Assembly (NCBI GenBank): GCA_020859685.1
Contig: JAJBVT010000086.1
Span: 2,014 to 60,732 of the forward strand
Direction: 5' to 3'
Source: Rikenellaceae bacterium
GTDB taxonomy: Bacteria > Bacteroidota > Bacteroidia > Bacteroidales > Rikenellaceae
DNA length: 58,719 nt
In this document: piece by piece, positions 43,866 to 54,700 of the stretch
Layout of the letters: the number at the start of each line of letters is the position of its first letter
Numbering within the stretch: the first letter of the stretch is position 1
Translations under genes and position numbers: made by a program
Notes under the pieces: generated by a model
Databases searched by the model: none
Told to the model about the DNA's origin: nothing
What the model saw: only the letters and a program-made list of their open reading frames with translations

Positions 43866-45698
43866 CTAATCTATTTTCAGGTCTATCTGCGACAGGAGGT
43901 CCGTGCGGAGCTTATCTATTTTCGACTGTTCGAATGTCTGGTAAGCGCTCACAGTGTAGAAGTTGACCAGCCCGAATGTGGTTTTGGCCTGGGCAACGAT
44001 ACCCGCAAGCCCGAGCGAGTAGCAGACGAAAGTTTTAAGCTGTTCGGGGTCGGACGGGTTAACCCCGGCCTGTTCGAGATACCCGATATCGTTCTTTACC
44101 AATACTATGTTCAGCGGTAGTTTACGGATTACGGCAGCCTTGTCCCTCATGGAGTAACGCAGCAGTTCGGTGAACTGGTCGAACGTCTCCTGAGGCATGT
44201 AAAACTCCTGCTTCATTCGCCTCTCACGGTGCTCGGAGGAGAGCCAGGCGACCATATCGGGGTCGGCGCCGTCGAGGTCCGTGAAGTCGATCATAAACGG
44301 GTCGATAAGGTACAGGAAAGTCTGAGCGTTGCGGAAGTAGGAAATATATTCCTTAGTGGCTTCATCGAGTTTATTCGCGTTGAACATTTCACCCGCAATA
44401 TCGTAAAGGTGGAGTTTATAGGGTATAAGCCTGGTTTTAATTAGAAGTTGAATCGCCCGTGTCCTCTCAAATTCCGTCTGCTCCATAAATATCTCGCCGT
44501 TTTCCGGGATACGGGATAGAGCACGCAGAATATCGGTAGAATTCAGATCCGTAAAAGTTATCACCGACCGGTACCGTACCTGAAAATTCTTGAGGAGCTT
44601 ATAGATAAGCGTGGTCTTTCCGGCCGCACGGTGGCCCACCACGGCGATATGCCTTTCCGCTCCGGTCTTGGCTTGAATAGAAGAGTTACAGGATGGATAA
44701 ATACGAATAAGTTTGTCCCGGCCGTTGAACATCATGGTCGGCAGTTTCTGCCCGGTTCCCGGAAACCGGTGGTGGAACACCCCGTACCAGCTCGGATGGA
44801 GCCCGACCGGATGCTCTATGTCATTAACTTTAAATATAAGCCTTGTCTTTTTGTCGCCCCACACCTTAAGTTTATGGCCGCAGGTGGGGCAGGGATTCCG
44901 GATACCGTAAACGGTGGAGATTATCCATTCCAGCCCCGACCAGAATCCCACGTTTATCGTAGCAAAAAGGGCGAATACGAGGAACAGTATCAGTGGCGCA
45001 CCGGCAATCAGCAGTATCAGCCACCACCACTGTGAAAAGATATCCCAGGTAAAACTGAACAGGTTGAGGTTGGAGAAGAATCTCTCGCCCCAATCCTGAA
45101 AACTTGCGGCCATGCCCTCGAACCAGTCGCTTTTTCGCCAAATCAGACCACCGATTATGGCCGGAATAAGTCCGTAAAAAACTCCGCACAGGGTGGCGAT
45201 TATTCCGAGAACACAGCTTATAATACCCACCCACAGGATTGCCAGCAGCAGGTATTTGATTATCATAAACAGCAGCCATGTAACGCCCCCGATTGCGAGA
45301 ACGGATATGAGCGCTCCGAGTATAACGCTAAGTATGGTTATGAAAATCAGGATAATGTTCTTGTATGGCGTGACGGAGAAGAAAAAAAGTTTTTTCATCC
45401 CGTTGGAATCCGGAGCGCCCCAGAAATCGTCGAACCTCGCCCGGTACTTTTCGTTCCTGTTAAGGTTCAGGAATCCTATAATGATGAAAAGGCCCGTAAG
45501 AATCAACCCTACCGCGGAGGATGTTCTGGTGGGTTTGTCGAACCGGGGGGCCTCCTCCACCTCTGCATAGTGCGGGTTGGGGACCGTGGCGACCCCCGTA
45601 TCGTTATATAGGATAAACCCCTGCCCGGGAACCTGAAGCCACTGCTCGTCGCCGTTTGTCAGTATCACCGGGCGGGCCACGAAGATGGTGTCGTTCAT
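43866..45698 (-). CDS. Membrane GTPase, C-terminal part of an interrupted SH3-GTPase gene
   Basis: The frame starts with the second half of an SH3-like domain (IFVARPVILTNGDEQWLQVPGQGFILY). About seven hydrophobic segments follow between residues 60 and 270, then a one-CxxC ribbon remnant (CPTCGHKL), then a P-loop GTPase domain. Walker A is AVVGHRAAGKTTL near residue 353, and the switch II motif is YDIAGEMF near 433. The domain order resembles the double-GTPase type (DO-GTPase) of conflict systems. In the same frame, directly before the ATG, there is a TGA and upstream of it an exported half-SH3 peptide, so the true gene probably begins at 45878. Confidence 0.8.
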   Translation of the reverse strand: MNDTIFVARPVILTNGDEQWLQVPGQGFILYNDTGVATVPNPHYAEVEEAPRFDKPTRTSSAVGLILTGLFIIIGFLNLNRNEKYRARFDDFWGAPDSNGMKKLFFFSVTPYKNIILIFITILSVILGALISVLAIGGVTWLLFMIIKYLLLAILWVGIISCVLGIIATLCGVFYGLIPAIIGGLIWRKSDWFEGMAASFQDWGERFFSNLNLFSFTWDIFSQWWWLILLIAGAPLILFLVFALFATINVGFWSGLEWIISTVYGIRNPCPTCGHKLKVWGDKKTRLIFKVNDIEHPVGLHPSWYGVFHHRFPGTGQKLPTMMFNGRDKLIRIYPSCNSSIQAKTGAERHIAVVGHRAAGKTTLIYKLLKNFQVRYRSVITFTDLNSTDILRALSRIPENGEIFMEQTEFERTRAIQLLIKTRLIPYKLHLYDIAGEMFNANKLDEATKEYISYFRNAQTFLYLIDPFMIDFTDLDGADPDMVAWLSSEHRERRMKQEFYMPQETFDQFTELLRYSMRDKAAVIRKLPLNIVLVKNDIGYLEQAGVNPSDPEQLKTFVCYSLGLAGIVAQAKTTFGLVNFYTVSAYQTFEQSKIDKLRTDLLSQIDLKID

Positions 45699-45878
45699 TC
45701 ACACCTGCCCGACCACCTTATTATGGGTTCCCGCACCGTCCCGTATATTGCGGGAGTCGATAATGATTACGAAACATTCCTGCCCCTTCTCCCGGTCGCC
45801 GTACGATGCGGCGTCGAGGACCGCGGGAAAAAGTGAGAGCAGGGCCAATATAACGCCGATGGTTTTTTTCTTTAGCAT
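45699..45878 (-). CDS. Signal peptide plus half SH3 domain, upstream part of the interrupted gene
   Basis: The 59-residue frame encodes a signal peptide (MLKKKTIGVILALLSLFPAVLDA) and the start of a bacterial SH3 domain (IIIDSRNIRDGAGTHNKVVGQV). It then ends at TGA (45699-45701), which is followed without gap, in the same frame, by ATG and the remainder of the SH3 domain. As a separate peptide it would be an incomplete fold. Reading through gives a 670-residue exported SH3-membrane-GTPase protein. Termination-reinitiation at TGAATG could still express the second part. Confidence 0.7.
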   Translation of the reverse strand: MLKKKTIGVILALLSLFPAVLDAASYGDREKGQECFVIIIDSRNIRDGAGTHNKVVGQV

Positions 45879-45912
45879 TGCGGTGTTTGTTTGGGAGTAG
45901 TGTGACGTAGCT

Positions 45913-48348
45913 TTATCTGGTTTTCCGCTTATCCGTGGAGTTTTTTTCCGTGGCAGGGGCATCCTTAACCGGGCCTTCCTCTGCCGTCGGTTTTTTCTTT
46001 CCGCCCCCGAATAGCCCGCCGAAAAAGGCCTTGACCCTACGGCTTCTCTTCCACGATTTGTATCGGGATTCGTGAACCTGTAGCAGTACCCCATCTTTCA
46101 CATTGTCGGGAAATGGTTCGAGCAACTCCATTGCGGCCTCGAAATCGGTGCCCTTCGCTTGGAGTATCGCCGCGAGCGCTTCCGTCTTCAACTGGTCCTG
46201 CTTCACCTCACGGTTTATATCACCGGCGAAGAGCGGCAAATCCTTATGGTTAAATTTCACATAGGCTTTGGACAACAGGTCGGCATCGCCCCTGTCGCGC
46301 AGTACGGGAAGAAACTTATCCAACAGCGACCGACCGTACTCGGCACATCCGTGTTTACAGCAGACGGTTAGCAGGTATGATACCGAGTCGTGGCCCGTGA
46401 CCGTTTTGTTCTCGTAATATGCCCGCAGGTCTCCGAGGTAGCCGCTGTAATCCTTCCCGGTCGCCGATGCGATGGATGAAATATGAGGTTCAAGTGCCGC
46501 TATGCCGGGCTTGCGTCCGGCCACGGCCGCCTCATACAGGTTGTATGTCTTACTGAACAGCCCCTGGCCGCGGGTTTTCATCTGCGCACGGAAAGAGGCG
46601 TTCTTGGATATGCAGTCGGACAGTTCGGCGGTAAGTTCCCCGAGGTCCGTACATGCCGATGCCTGCCGGTCGAATACTTCGAGCAGCATCTCGGCGGTTT
46701 CCGGATTGTCGTTTTCGGTATATTTGAGCCGTTGCAGTTTGTCGTCCGTAAGCACGGGGCGAATCAGCGACCAGAAAAATCTGACTTTATCCTGATGACG
46801 CTCGAACAGGTCGAGATAGGTTTCCAGTCGTTTTTTGCTGTCGGGCTGCACCGCTTCGAACACAGGCCCGTAAACATTCGGCTGGTCCGGTATCAACAAA
46901 AGAGCGCTCTCCACTACCTGGGAAAGGCCAGTGCCGCCGGAGTTGCCGTATATCAATTTCATAAGCTCCGGCCACCATTGCACCAGTTTCCGGCTCTTCA
47001 GGACCATCTCCCGGCATCCGGCGACCGTCCCCGCATCGAGGTAGGGAGCAACTAATGCCCAACCGGTACCCGGGTCGTTCAAAAGTGCGAAGGCGTTATC
47101 CTCACCCGAGCAGAAAACACCCGACACGGCTGCCGTGGCATTCGGCCTAAGTGGCGCCGTAGACACCCCGTATTTTTCCATCCGTGAAGCCACGAGTATC
47201 GCCGCCGACAGGCTCTCCGCCGTCTGTCGGCCGATAAGTTCCGACAGTTTATCGAGAAGCGTATCCGCTCTCCAGCCGTCGGTGGTGATAAACCGGCAGA
47301 CAAGCTCCAGAACCTTTTCGTTGTATGGCATGAGGCTGAATGACTCCGGCTCCGACGAGTAGCCGTAAACCATGTTTATCACCTCGTCCAGTTCGCCTTT
47401 AATCTTCTGCCATGTCTCCGAAAGCAGGAAACGCATGACGGTCTGCACCCGTTTCAGGTCGCCTGCTTTGAGGTATTCGACCAGTTTCGCGCCGAATATC
47501 TCCTTACCGCGGCCCTCTGCAGCTGCGCTGCCGGCAGTGAAGTCCATCACATGACCCTTGTCGGGATATATTTCGCCTTCGTAATACTCGTTGATAAAGT
47601 GGAGTTCCAGCTCCGGCTGTACGCCGTAGCCGTTATAGTTGGTCTGGAACCAGGTCTTTACGGCGTCTTCCGGATGGAGTAAAGTCATTACGCCTGCAAG
47701 AAGCCGGGCTGTCTCGGCACTTTTGCACTTTACCACAAGTTGTTTGCCGCTACCCCTCAATTCGGCGTACATAAGTGCGGCCTCCACGCTCGAGGGAGTA
47801 ACCTGCCGGTCTGCCGTGGTGAATGTTTCGCCGGTTTCCGCAAGCGGTTTAGGGTCGCCCGTCAGCAGTTCGATAAGCTCCTTGTTGTCTCTGCGGCAGA
47901 GAAAATCCTGCGGCCGGAAGTAATTGCTCCCCGGTGCCGGGCTGCAATAGAGCATATCGAATATTTCGGCCGGAGGCTGCTGCTCGAATATAAAGGCATG
48001 GACCAGATAGTTTCCGACCCTGTCCGACGCCGCTCCGTCGTAAAAGGAATAATCCAGACCGATATAAATGTTCCTTGCAAGCACGTAAATATCCTTTCCG
48101 CTTTGGGTGGGATATTTACGGTATGTGTACGTTACGGGGTATTCTGCCAGTTTTTCCGGCTCATTTATCAAAACGTCCGGGTAGCACCTTACGAACGAGC
48201 CGGATGTATATGAGAAAAGCCCCTTGCTTTCCAGTAGGCCGATATACTCCTCCGGTATTCCGGGTGTGATTGTACGTACTCCGAAACCGGGATTGCCTCC
48301 CCCCCAGCTACGAGCCGAGGAACAGTAGATGATTTCGTAATGTTTCAT
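45913..48348 (-). CDS. GAP1-like GTPase-associated protein
   Basis: This soluble 811-residue protein begins MKHYEIIYCSSARSWGGGNPGFGVRTITPGIP, then YPVTYTYRKYPTQSGKDIYVLARNIYIGLDYSF..RVGNYLVHAFIF. That pattern recalls the N2 domain of GTPase-associated protein 1. A helical middle (about 230-720) has no catalytic motif, and a basic, disordered C-terminus ends in Lys/Glu-rich sequence. Proteins of this family are found next to double GTPases in predicted bacterial conflict systems, and here it stands 26 bases after the zinc-ribbon GTPase. Its biochemical role is unknown, and the assignment rests on remembered motif patterns. Confidence 0.72.
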   Translation of the reverse strand: MKHYEIIYCSSARSWGGGNPGFGVRTITPGIPEEYIGLLESKGLFSYTSGSFVRCYPDVLINEPEKLAEYPVTYTYRKYPTQSGKDIYVLARNIYIGLDYSFYDGAASDRVGNYLVHAFIFEQQPPAEIFDMLYCSPAPGSNYFRPQDFLCRRDNKELIELLTGDPKPLAETGETFTTADRQVTPSSVEAALMYAELRGSGKQLVVKCKSAETARLLAGVMTLLHPEDAVKTWFQTNYNGYGVQPELELHFINEYYEGEIYPDKGHVMDFTAGSAAAEGRGKEIFGAKLVEYLKAGDLKRVQTVMRFLLSETWQKIKGELDEVINMVYGYSSEPESFSLMPYNEKVLELVCRFITTDGWRADTLLDKLSELIGRQTAESLSAAILVASRMEKYGVSTAPLRPNATAAVSGVFCSGEDNAFALLNDPGTGWALVAPYLDAGTVAGCREMVLKSRKLVQWWPELMKLIYGNSGGTGLSQVVESALLLIPDQPNVYGPVFEAVQPDSKKRLETYLDLFERHQDKVRFFWSLIRPVLTDDKLQRLKYTENDNPETAEMLLEVFDRQASACTDLGELTAELSDCISKNASFRAQMKTRGQGLFSKTYNLYEAAVAGRKPGIAALEPHISSIASATGKDYSGYLGDLRAYYENKTVTGHDSVSYLLTVCCKHGCAEYGRSLLDKFLPVLRDRGDADLLSKAYVKFNHKDLPLFAGDINREVKQDQLKTEALAAILQAKGTDFEAAMELLEPFPDNVKDGVLLQVHESRYKSWKRSRRVKAFFGGLFGGGKKKPTAEEGPVKDAPATEKNSTDKRKTR

Positions 48349-48374
48349 AATCAGGCGGGGTTATTGGGATTTGG

Positions 48375-49580
48375 TTACTCTTTTTTCAGCGTAATTTCGA
48401 AGCCCAGCTTGTAGAGCACCCATAACAGCGGGTCCATCACCCGGAAGGGCTTCACCTCGGGAACCGACAGGTCCGGGTTCGGAATAGTACCGAGCGCGGA
48501 CACCCCGAAAAGCCTGTATCCGTCCGGCCCGAAATTGGACTTGTCGTCCAGTTCGTTGAGCAGGGCGTTGTCCCACTGGCTGAGTGCCGACCGGAAACTC
48601 TCGTGGATATTGTCGCACTCTCGGAGCGAGAATCCCTCCCCGTCGCGCCCGCGCAGGTATGACGGTTCCACATCGGCGTCCATACTGTCGAGGTTGAGAG
48701 TCGTGAAGTAGTCCTTATGTTCGATAAGGGTATCTATCTTGCTGAAAGTTATAGCGAACGGTTTTTTGAACAGCGCCTTGTCCTTTCCCCGGTTCATAAA
48801 GTCGTAAATCTTCTCCCAGCTCTCCCTGAATGTTCCGTCAGTCGATTTGCGGTTAGTCTGAATATTTCTGTCCTTCAGCATTTGATCGATTTCCGGGACC
48901 GAATAGGAGTCGAAAAGCAGAACGATTCCGGCGGACCGGGTGAGAAACCTTGTATGTTCCTCCATTTTGTTCGGGTCATTAAAATTCTCACCGGCCGAAT
49001 CGTAGAATACGAGGTAAACTGCCTTTTTCGTATTGCGGACATTTAACCTGAATATTAACGGTATACTCGGTTTATTTTCCTCGGTTTTCGCCGCACACTG
49101 TTTGTCGACAAACAGCTTTTTGTGATATTCGGTGTTGTACAGGTTAGAGGTATATTCCTTCGTGTTGCGGCCTACGGAGGTAGGAGAGAACCCGAGGTTG
49201 ACCTTGTGGGCGTTCTTTTTAAGTTCGTTGATAAGCACCGTGATATAGTTGGTCTTCCCGCTGCTCGGCGCACCGATTATAGAGACAATCACCGAACCGT
49301 TCTCGACCATCTCCGGCACCAGTTCGTTATGGCAGTGCGGGCAGGCGAAACGATAGGTCGGTGCCTTGCAGGTCGGACAGTTCGCCTCGCGTGGTTTGTT
49401 CGAAAGGAAACCGTACACACCTTTGGAACTTACAAAACGGGGTTTCAAACGCATGTCGTTCTCCTTCCAGAACTCTTTAAGTTTCGCATCTTCAGTAATA
49501 TCGCATCTCATACATATATAATGCACTTTGGCGCTGCTGTACGATTCGAAACAGTAGGGACATACTATATTGCTTGCCAT
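48375..49580 (-). CDS. Zinc-ribbon P-loop GTPase (DO-GTPase-like)
   Basis: Two zinc ribbons come first (Cys7, 10, 23, 26 and Cys68, 71, 80, 83). The GTPase domain follows: Walker A GAPSSGKT at 103-110 and a switch II-type YDSAGENF at 193-200. The downstream part has KIDTLIEHKDYF, where the K-x-D pattern suggests a guanine-specificity motif. The same DSAGE / DIAGE style appears in the membrane GTPase of this operon. It lies 5 bases after the coiled-coil protein gene and 26 before the GAP1-like gene. The substrate GTP is likely, and the target is unknown. Confidence 0.82.
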   Translation of the reverse strand: MASNIVCPYCFESYSSAKVHYICMRCDITEDAKLKEFWKENDMRLKPRFVSSKGVYGFLSNKPREANCPTCKAPTYRFACPHCHNELVPEMVENGSVIVSIIGAPSSGKTNYITVLINELKKNAHKVNLGFSPTSVGRNTKEYTSNLYNTEYHKKLFVDKQCAAKTEENKPSIPLIFRLNVRNTKKAVYLVFYDSAGENFNDPNKMEEHTRFLTRSAGIVLLFDSYSVPEIDQMLKDRNIQTNRKSTDGTFRESWEKIYDFMNRGKDKALFKKPFAITFSKIDTLIEHKDYFTTLNLDSMDADVEPSYLRGRDGEGFSLRECDNIHESFRSALSQWDNALLNELDDKSNFGPDGYRLFGVSALGTIPNPDLSVPEVKPFRVMDPLLWVLYKLGFEITLKKE

Positions 49581-49585
49581 AGGGG

Positions 49586-51778
49586 TCAGATATTAACTGT
49601 TATATTATCGTTCTTCATCGAGACTGCACCGTCACATTCGGGGTCGTCGGCCCAGAAACGGAAAAAGACCTTCTTGTCGCCTTTCCGGACGTCGAAAGTA
49701 TATGTATGCTCGAATTTCCCGCCCGAAAACTCCACGGGCCGTATGGTTACGTAGCCCTCCGCGTGGCGGTTTATCGGCATCATCCGGTCCATAAACAACC
49801 GCAGCGGGCACGGCAGTTCGCCGTCCGCCTTGACCGTGACTTTGAATTTGCTTTTGGAGAACAGCCCCTTCTTCACGGAGAACTCCACCGTAGCTTTACC
49901 GGACGTGGCCGGGCGCGTAGAGTGGTCCTGCCGTTCCTGCCGCTCCGCAACGGCCGGTTTTACCGGTGCGGCGGCAGGCTTGGGTGCTTTAGGCGCCTTC
50001 CCGCCTCGTGGTCCCGTAATATCCAGGTCGCTGAAATCGACCTCACCGGCATTCTCCCCGGCACATAGCTTTTCGTACAGGGCGTTGGCTCGCGGGTCGG
50101 CCGTAATCTTTATGGCCTCCTCCGCTTTACCCAGCGCCGTATGGCGGTCGGAGTAGAGCGCTTCGCGGATAAGCTCCTTATAACGGTTGAAATTGGATTC
50201 GTAGTAGTTTACCGTATCCCCGAGGGCGCTCAGTTCGGACGGGATGTCGTGACCTATCCGGGAAACGGATGCCACAATCTCGGCATACAGTTTGTCGATA
50301 TTAGCGAGAGTCTCGGACGCATCGCCGAAGTTCCTGAATTTGTGGGACTCGTTCTGGACCTGGCCCACTTCCAGTTTTATCTTACCGAACTCCTCCTCAA
50401 TCACCTTTACCGACGAGCATAGGGCTTCGGCCTCCCCGATATACGAGAGGCTCCTCGGGAAGAGGTTAGAACGGAGGCAGGATTCGGCCTGGCTTACCTT
50501 CGCTGCGATATCCTCCTCCAGGTCGGAGAGCTTTCTGCGGATGTTATCCAGCTGGTCCTCGATGCCTTTTATCCGGTCGCCCTCCTTAATCCAGCGGTCG
50601 ATAGTGGCAATTTCGTCCTGCCGCCGTTTCATTACCGCGTCGTAGTCCGCCGGAGATTCTTTCTCGACCGCCGCACGGTGGCGCGGGAAATCTTTCAGAA
50701 TCCGGGGGATGGCCTGCCGCGGATATATATCCAGCAGTTTGGAATTTCCCAAAGTCTGCCCGATTTTCTCGGCAAACGATTCGTGCGAAAAAGCGTCCCC
50801 TAACAGTATCAATCCACAGTAACCGGTCGGTATGTGGGCATTTTTGTACCCGGCAGCCTCTTTTCCGACAACAAAAATCCTGTCGGCGACGGCGGAAGTG
50901 ATAGCGACCATCTGGATATCGAGGCTCTTGACGTTACCCTTGGCCTTATGCAGGGCTACCCCGTCGAGGTGCAGAACAGACCTTTTACAGTTGTGGAAAC
51001 TGTTTATCCAGCTATCGACAAAAGTGGACTGGTAGATGTACTCCTTCTCTTTTTCCTCCTTCGAGTTCAGAAATCGGGTATCGCGGTTTAGTTGCTCCAC
51101 CACGGTCTGGACAAGAATTTTGCGCAGCGGGTCGTCGCCCATTCCCTCGAGCCGGGTCTGCTTAGTCGAGGAGAAATAGCTCTCCCCGTCGCATACCAGA
51201 TGGCTTATATATATATCGCCGCCCGTGGATTGCATCACCATCACCCTGTTGTGGGCGTTCGGCTCGAGACTTGTCTGCTCCGTGAAGTTGGTTATCGCCA
51301 GTTCCCGAAGCGGGACGCTGTAAGATTCGACGGTGAATCCCATTTCACCGAGGTACCTGATAAACTCCTTTCTCGCCCCGTCCGTAATTGCGTCCGAGAA
51401 TATCAGCACGGTCGAGATATCGCCCTCCCGGCCGTTCCCGGCCGTGAAATAGAAAGTGGTGAGTTCCCTGATAATCCCGGAACTTCCCAGCAGGTTGATA
51501 TATCCGGACCTTACGCCGTTGAACTCGTAGCAGCCTTCCGGGTCGGTTATCTTCGACCAGATATCCCCGTAGTAGTTCTGCTCGGCAAGCTGCTCGTAGT
51601 AATTCCGGCGGTAGGACTGCCCGAAGGAGATTCTGCCCGCATTGTCGTCCCGGTGGAAATAGGTCCACAGGCAGTGGTCGTCGCTGCCCGTGAACTCGTA
51701 ATATGTACCTCCGGCCGCCGTAACCACAGGCAGAATAAATTCGGGGTCGATATAAAGTATCAGCCTGTCGCGTTCCAA
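49586..51778 (-). CDS. Coiled-coil protein of the NTPase operon, possibly with degenerate actin fold
   Basis: I do not recognise a named family for this 730-residue protein. The first 380 residues are globular, with LILYIDPEFILPVV at the start and VMVMQSTGGDIYISHLVCDGESY. They could be a degenerate actin-like (ASKHA) domain, but no full phosphate motif is seen. About 385-500 is helical and charged (coiled coil). About 595-630 is a Pro/Ala/Lys linker (GGKAPKAPKPAAAPVKPAV). The last 100 residues are beta-rich (ATVEFSVKKGLFSKSKFKVTVKADG). It lies 3 bases after the actin-like gene, so a common complex is likely. Confidence 0.7.
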   Translation of the reverse strand: MERDRLILYIDPEFILPVVTAAGGTYYEFTGSDDHCLWTYFHRDDNAGRISFGQSYRRNYYEQLAEQNYYGDIWSKITDPEGCYEFNGVRSGYINLLGSSGIIRELTTFYFTAGNGREGDISTVLIFSDAITDGARKEFIRYLGEMGFTVESYSVPLRELAITNFTEQTSLEPNAHNRVMVMQSTGGDIYISHLVCDGESYFSSTKQTRLEGMGDDPLRKILVQTVVEQLNRDTRFLNSKEEKEKEYIYQSTFVDSWINSFHNCKRSVLHLDGVALHKAKGNVKSLDIQMVAITSAVADRIFVVGKEAAGYKNAHIPTGYCGLILLGDAFSHESFAEKIGQTLGNSKLLDIYPRQAIPRILKDFPRHRAAVEKESPADYDAVMKRRQDEIATIDRWIKEGDRIKGIEDQLDNIRRKLSDLEEDIAAKVSQAESCLRSNLFPRSLSYIGEAEALCSSVKVIEEEFGKIKLEVGQVQNESHKFRNFGDASETLANIDKLYAEIVASVSRIGHDIPSELSALGDTVNYYESNFNRYKELIREALYSDRHTALGKAEEAIKITADPRANALYEKLCAGENAGEVDFSDLDITGPRGGKAPKAPKPAAAPVKPAVAERQERQDHSTRPATSGKATVEFSVKKGLFSKSKFKVTVKADGELPCPLRLFMDRMMPINRHAEGYVTIRPVEFSGGKFEHTYTFDVRKGDKKVFFRFWADDPECDGAVSMKNDNITVNI

Positions 51779-51781
51779 AGC

Positions 51782-54700
51782 CTAACGGTTAAAGATTTTC
51801 GGAATAATAACCTCTTCGAGATAGTACAGCCCCTCGGCGATAAGAATCGGCATGGAGTAGACGCTTTTCTTGTCCTTCTCGTTCTGCACCTTACGGTATT
51901 CCCGGTCGTTGCGGAAGAAGGAGGTGATATAACGCAGGTTCTCCAGCTCGTAAAGCGCCGAAGAATCCTTGAGCACACCCAGCTTATGGTTTAGCAGGTC
52001 GCTGAGGATATCCATGTACTTTCGGAATACCTCACCCGAAGCAGTGAAGTCGAAATTCTCCACGTTTTCGAAGAGCGAACTGTCGATATTGTCGAATTCG
52101 CCGAGTTGCATCACCTCACCCGACCGGATATACTTAACACCCGATTCTCCCCAGACTTCGTAATTCTGGTTTTCGTCCTTCACAATCTTATGTTCTGCGA
52201 CGAGTCCCTTCGAAACTTCGGATTTATTGTCTTTGGTTATATCGTAGAATTTCAGCTTTACATTGGTCGAGTCCATCCCGAGCGAGAAACACCGGCCGTA
52301 AAAGTCGTTCACCACATCCTTATCGAACAGGTTCATCCAGTCGAACAGCCTACCGCCTTTTCCGAACGGCTGTATAGCGGCATACTTTATCTTATCCTCG
52401 AGTCCCTGCTTGCGGATTACGTTGGCGGTGAGCATTCCCGAGTAGCACACCAGCAGGCCCGTTACATAAGCCGGTATTGTGAATACGTAGGGAACGTTCC
52501 GGAACATATCGTCGTAAAATTCATAGAATTCCCGTTCTCCCTGCAACTGGTCGAAAATATTGTTGAGGAAGTATGGGCCCTTCGCCCTGTTCGTGGAATC
52601 GATTATCTCCTCGATATTCTCCACATGAATCCGGGTCTTGCCGGTTTTATGGAAATTCACCAGTGCCCTGCGGAACGACGGCGAATTTATAATCGCCTTG
52701 AAGAAAACACCAGCGGCGAGTCTTACGGAACTTTGCGAATAGAGAATATTCTCCGTTCCGGCCCCGCCGTCGAGGCTCCCCTTACCTATGATAAGGATAT
52801 CGCTCGTACTTCCGCCCACGTCGATACCTACTACGAACTGGTCGGAGGTAGGTTCGAAGTTCATCGTCAGGGCATACGAGCATACGGCTTCCGACTCGGT
52901 CCGCTTTTCGGTGGATACCCTCGGAATCTCCGCCGTGGTTGCAAACGGCATATCCCGGGCGGCAAGGCTGGTGAACAGCCTGCTGTAATTATTCACGTCG
53001 GCAGTTATTATTGAGCTGGGGTAGGACCACCTGAGAGTTTCGGGTACCTGTCCCTGTGCGTACAGATCGGCGCATATCTGGGTCCAGAGGGTCTTGATAA
53101 AGGCCGTCTTTTTATTGATGCCCGATTCGGTGGAGAGCCACTTCATATCGTAATAGAGGTTGCCCACCTGAGTGCGTATCTTCTCCTCGGTCATTTCTAT
53201 CACGCAGATATTCTTCTCGTTGACCGGCACGCCTCCGGCGATTTCGTCCGCTGTACCTTCCTGTATATATTCGATATCGTGCTCGTGCAGCCACGATTTA
53301 ACCTGCCCGTTGTTCCCGAAGGTTCCTTCGTTGGAGAAGAAGAGCAGTTCGTCGCTCTCGGCAAGCCTGCCCGATTCGTTCTCGTGGCCCACTATCATTA
53401 CCCGGCGGTTGGAGAAAGGAATCGGCTGGGCGCTCCCGGCATTCACCGCATAATTTACACAGGTATTATTGCTGCCGAAGTCGAAGCCGATAACGGCCCT
53501 CGAATTCTCGTTGAACACCTTATCCGAAGTCCTGTCCTCGATAAACTTATCCTTTATAACAAGGTATCCGGCAACGATGGTTTCTCCCTTCTCGTTGATT
53601 TCCGTGCGGAACCGCTCGAAAGGAACCTCGGACTGGAGTATCTCATAGTGGTGGCTGTCGGACGAGACCTCTCCGATAGGATACTTCACAAGGTGTTTTA
53701 CCGGATAAACGGTGCGGCCGTCCTGTGTCTTGGGGAGGTCTATGGTCTTGCCGCCCCGGAAAACGGTCTTGTATTCGGGGATGAAACAGGTGCCTTTTTC
53801 ATTGGAAGGGTACTCCGAATAGAGGTAGTATTTGTTCCAGATATTGGATACGAAATTGGGCCATATCATAACCTTCCTGTTCGATCCTATCCACCTGATT
53901 TGGAACTCCTTGTCTTTGGGTACCTTCTCCCCGTCGACCTCTATTGTGAGCTTCACGGCGAGGATATCGTGGTTGTCCTTTTTTATCTCGCCGGTAAGGG
54001 ACAACTTCGAATCGTCGGCCGTACCGCCTTTGAGCATATCCGTGAGGGAATTTCCGAAAAGTTCCAGCCCGAGCTGGCTGAGCGGAAGGGCGAAATAGGA
54101 CACCGGGGCGTTACTGTCCTGGTAATCCTTGACTTTGAGGTAATGTACGGCGCCCTCGTCCATCCTGCCGGTGCTGTCGTTCCATCCGGCTATATAGTCG
54201 CCGGGAATAAACAGGTCGTCGAGCGATTCTATAACCTTGGAGCCCGCGTCCTGCTTTTTGGAGAAGGAGTTGGAGTTCCAGTAAACTTTAAATTCGTTAC
54301 GGAGCAAGATGGCGAGCGGGCCTTCGAGTTGTTTGAGGTGCGGCAGTACACCCCCGTTCTCGGACAGTTCCTTGTTGGTTTCCCGCAGGGCCAGTTCCCT
54401 GATACGGTCCGACCACTTGGACAGGACTTCCACCATCCGGTTGACGAACAACAGGTCCGGCCGCCGGTCGTCCCCGAAGTTCTCCGTTATGGCCTCCTTG
54501 TAGTCCTCGTGGTTTTTTATAATATTATTAATGAAGATGAAGAGCTTCTGGAGGTTCTCCCCGTCACGTTTGATGCTCTCGTCCGGATTGATGAACATTC
54601 CCTGCTCCTTGTCGAACCACGGTATATCGGCGCAATCGGCGGCGATATTGCTGTAATTCACCCCGGTAAAGAAAATGGTAAACGGCGAGGTGGCGCCGAC

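Noticed and set aside
45696-45704. TGA as selenocysteine codon
   Set aside because: No selenoprotein family matches, TGA ends other genes in the window (for example the TatD and VWA genes), and no convincing hairpin was identified after the codon.
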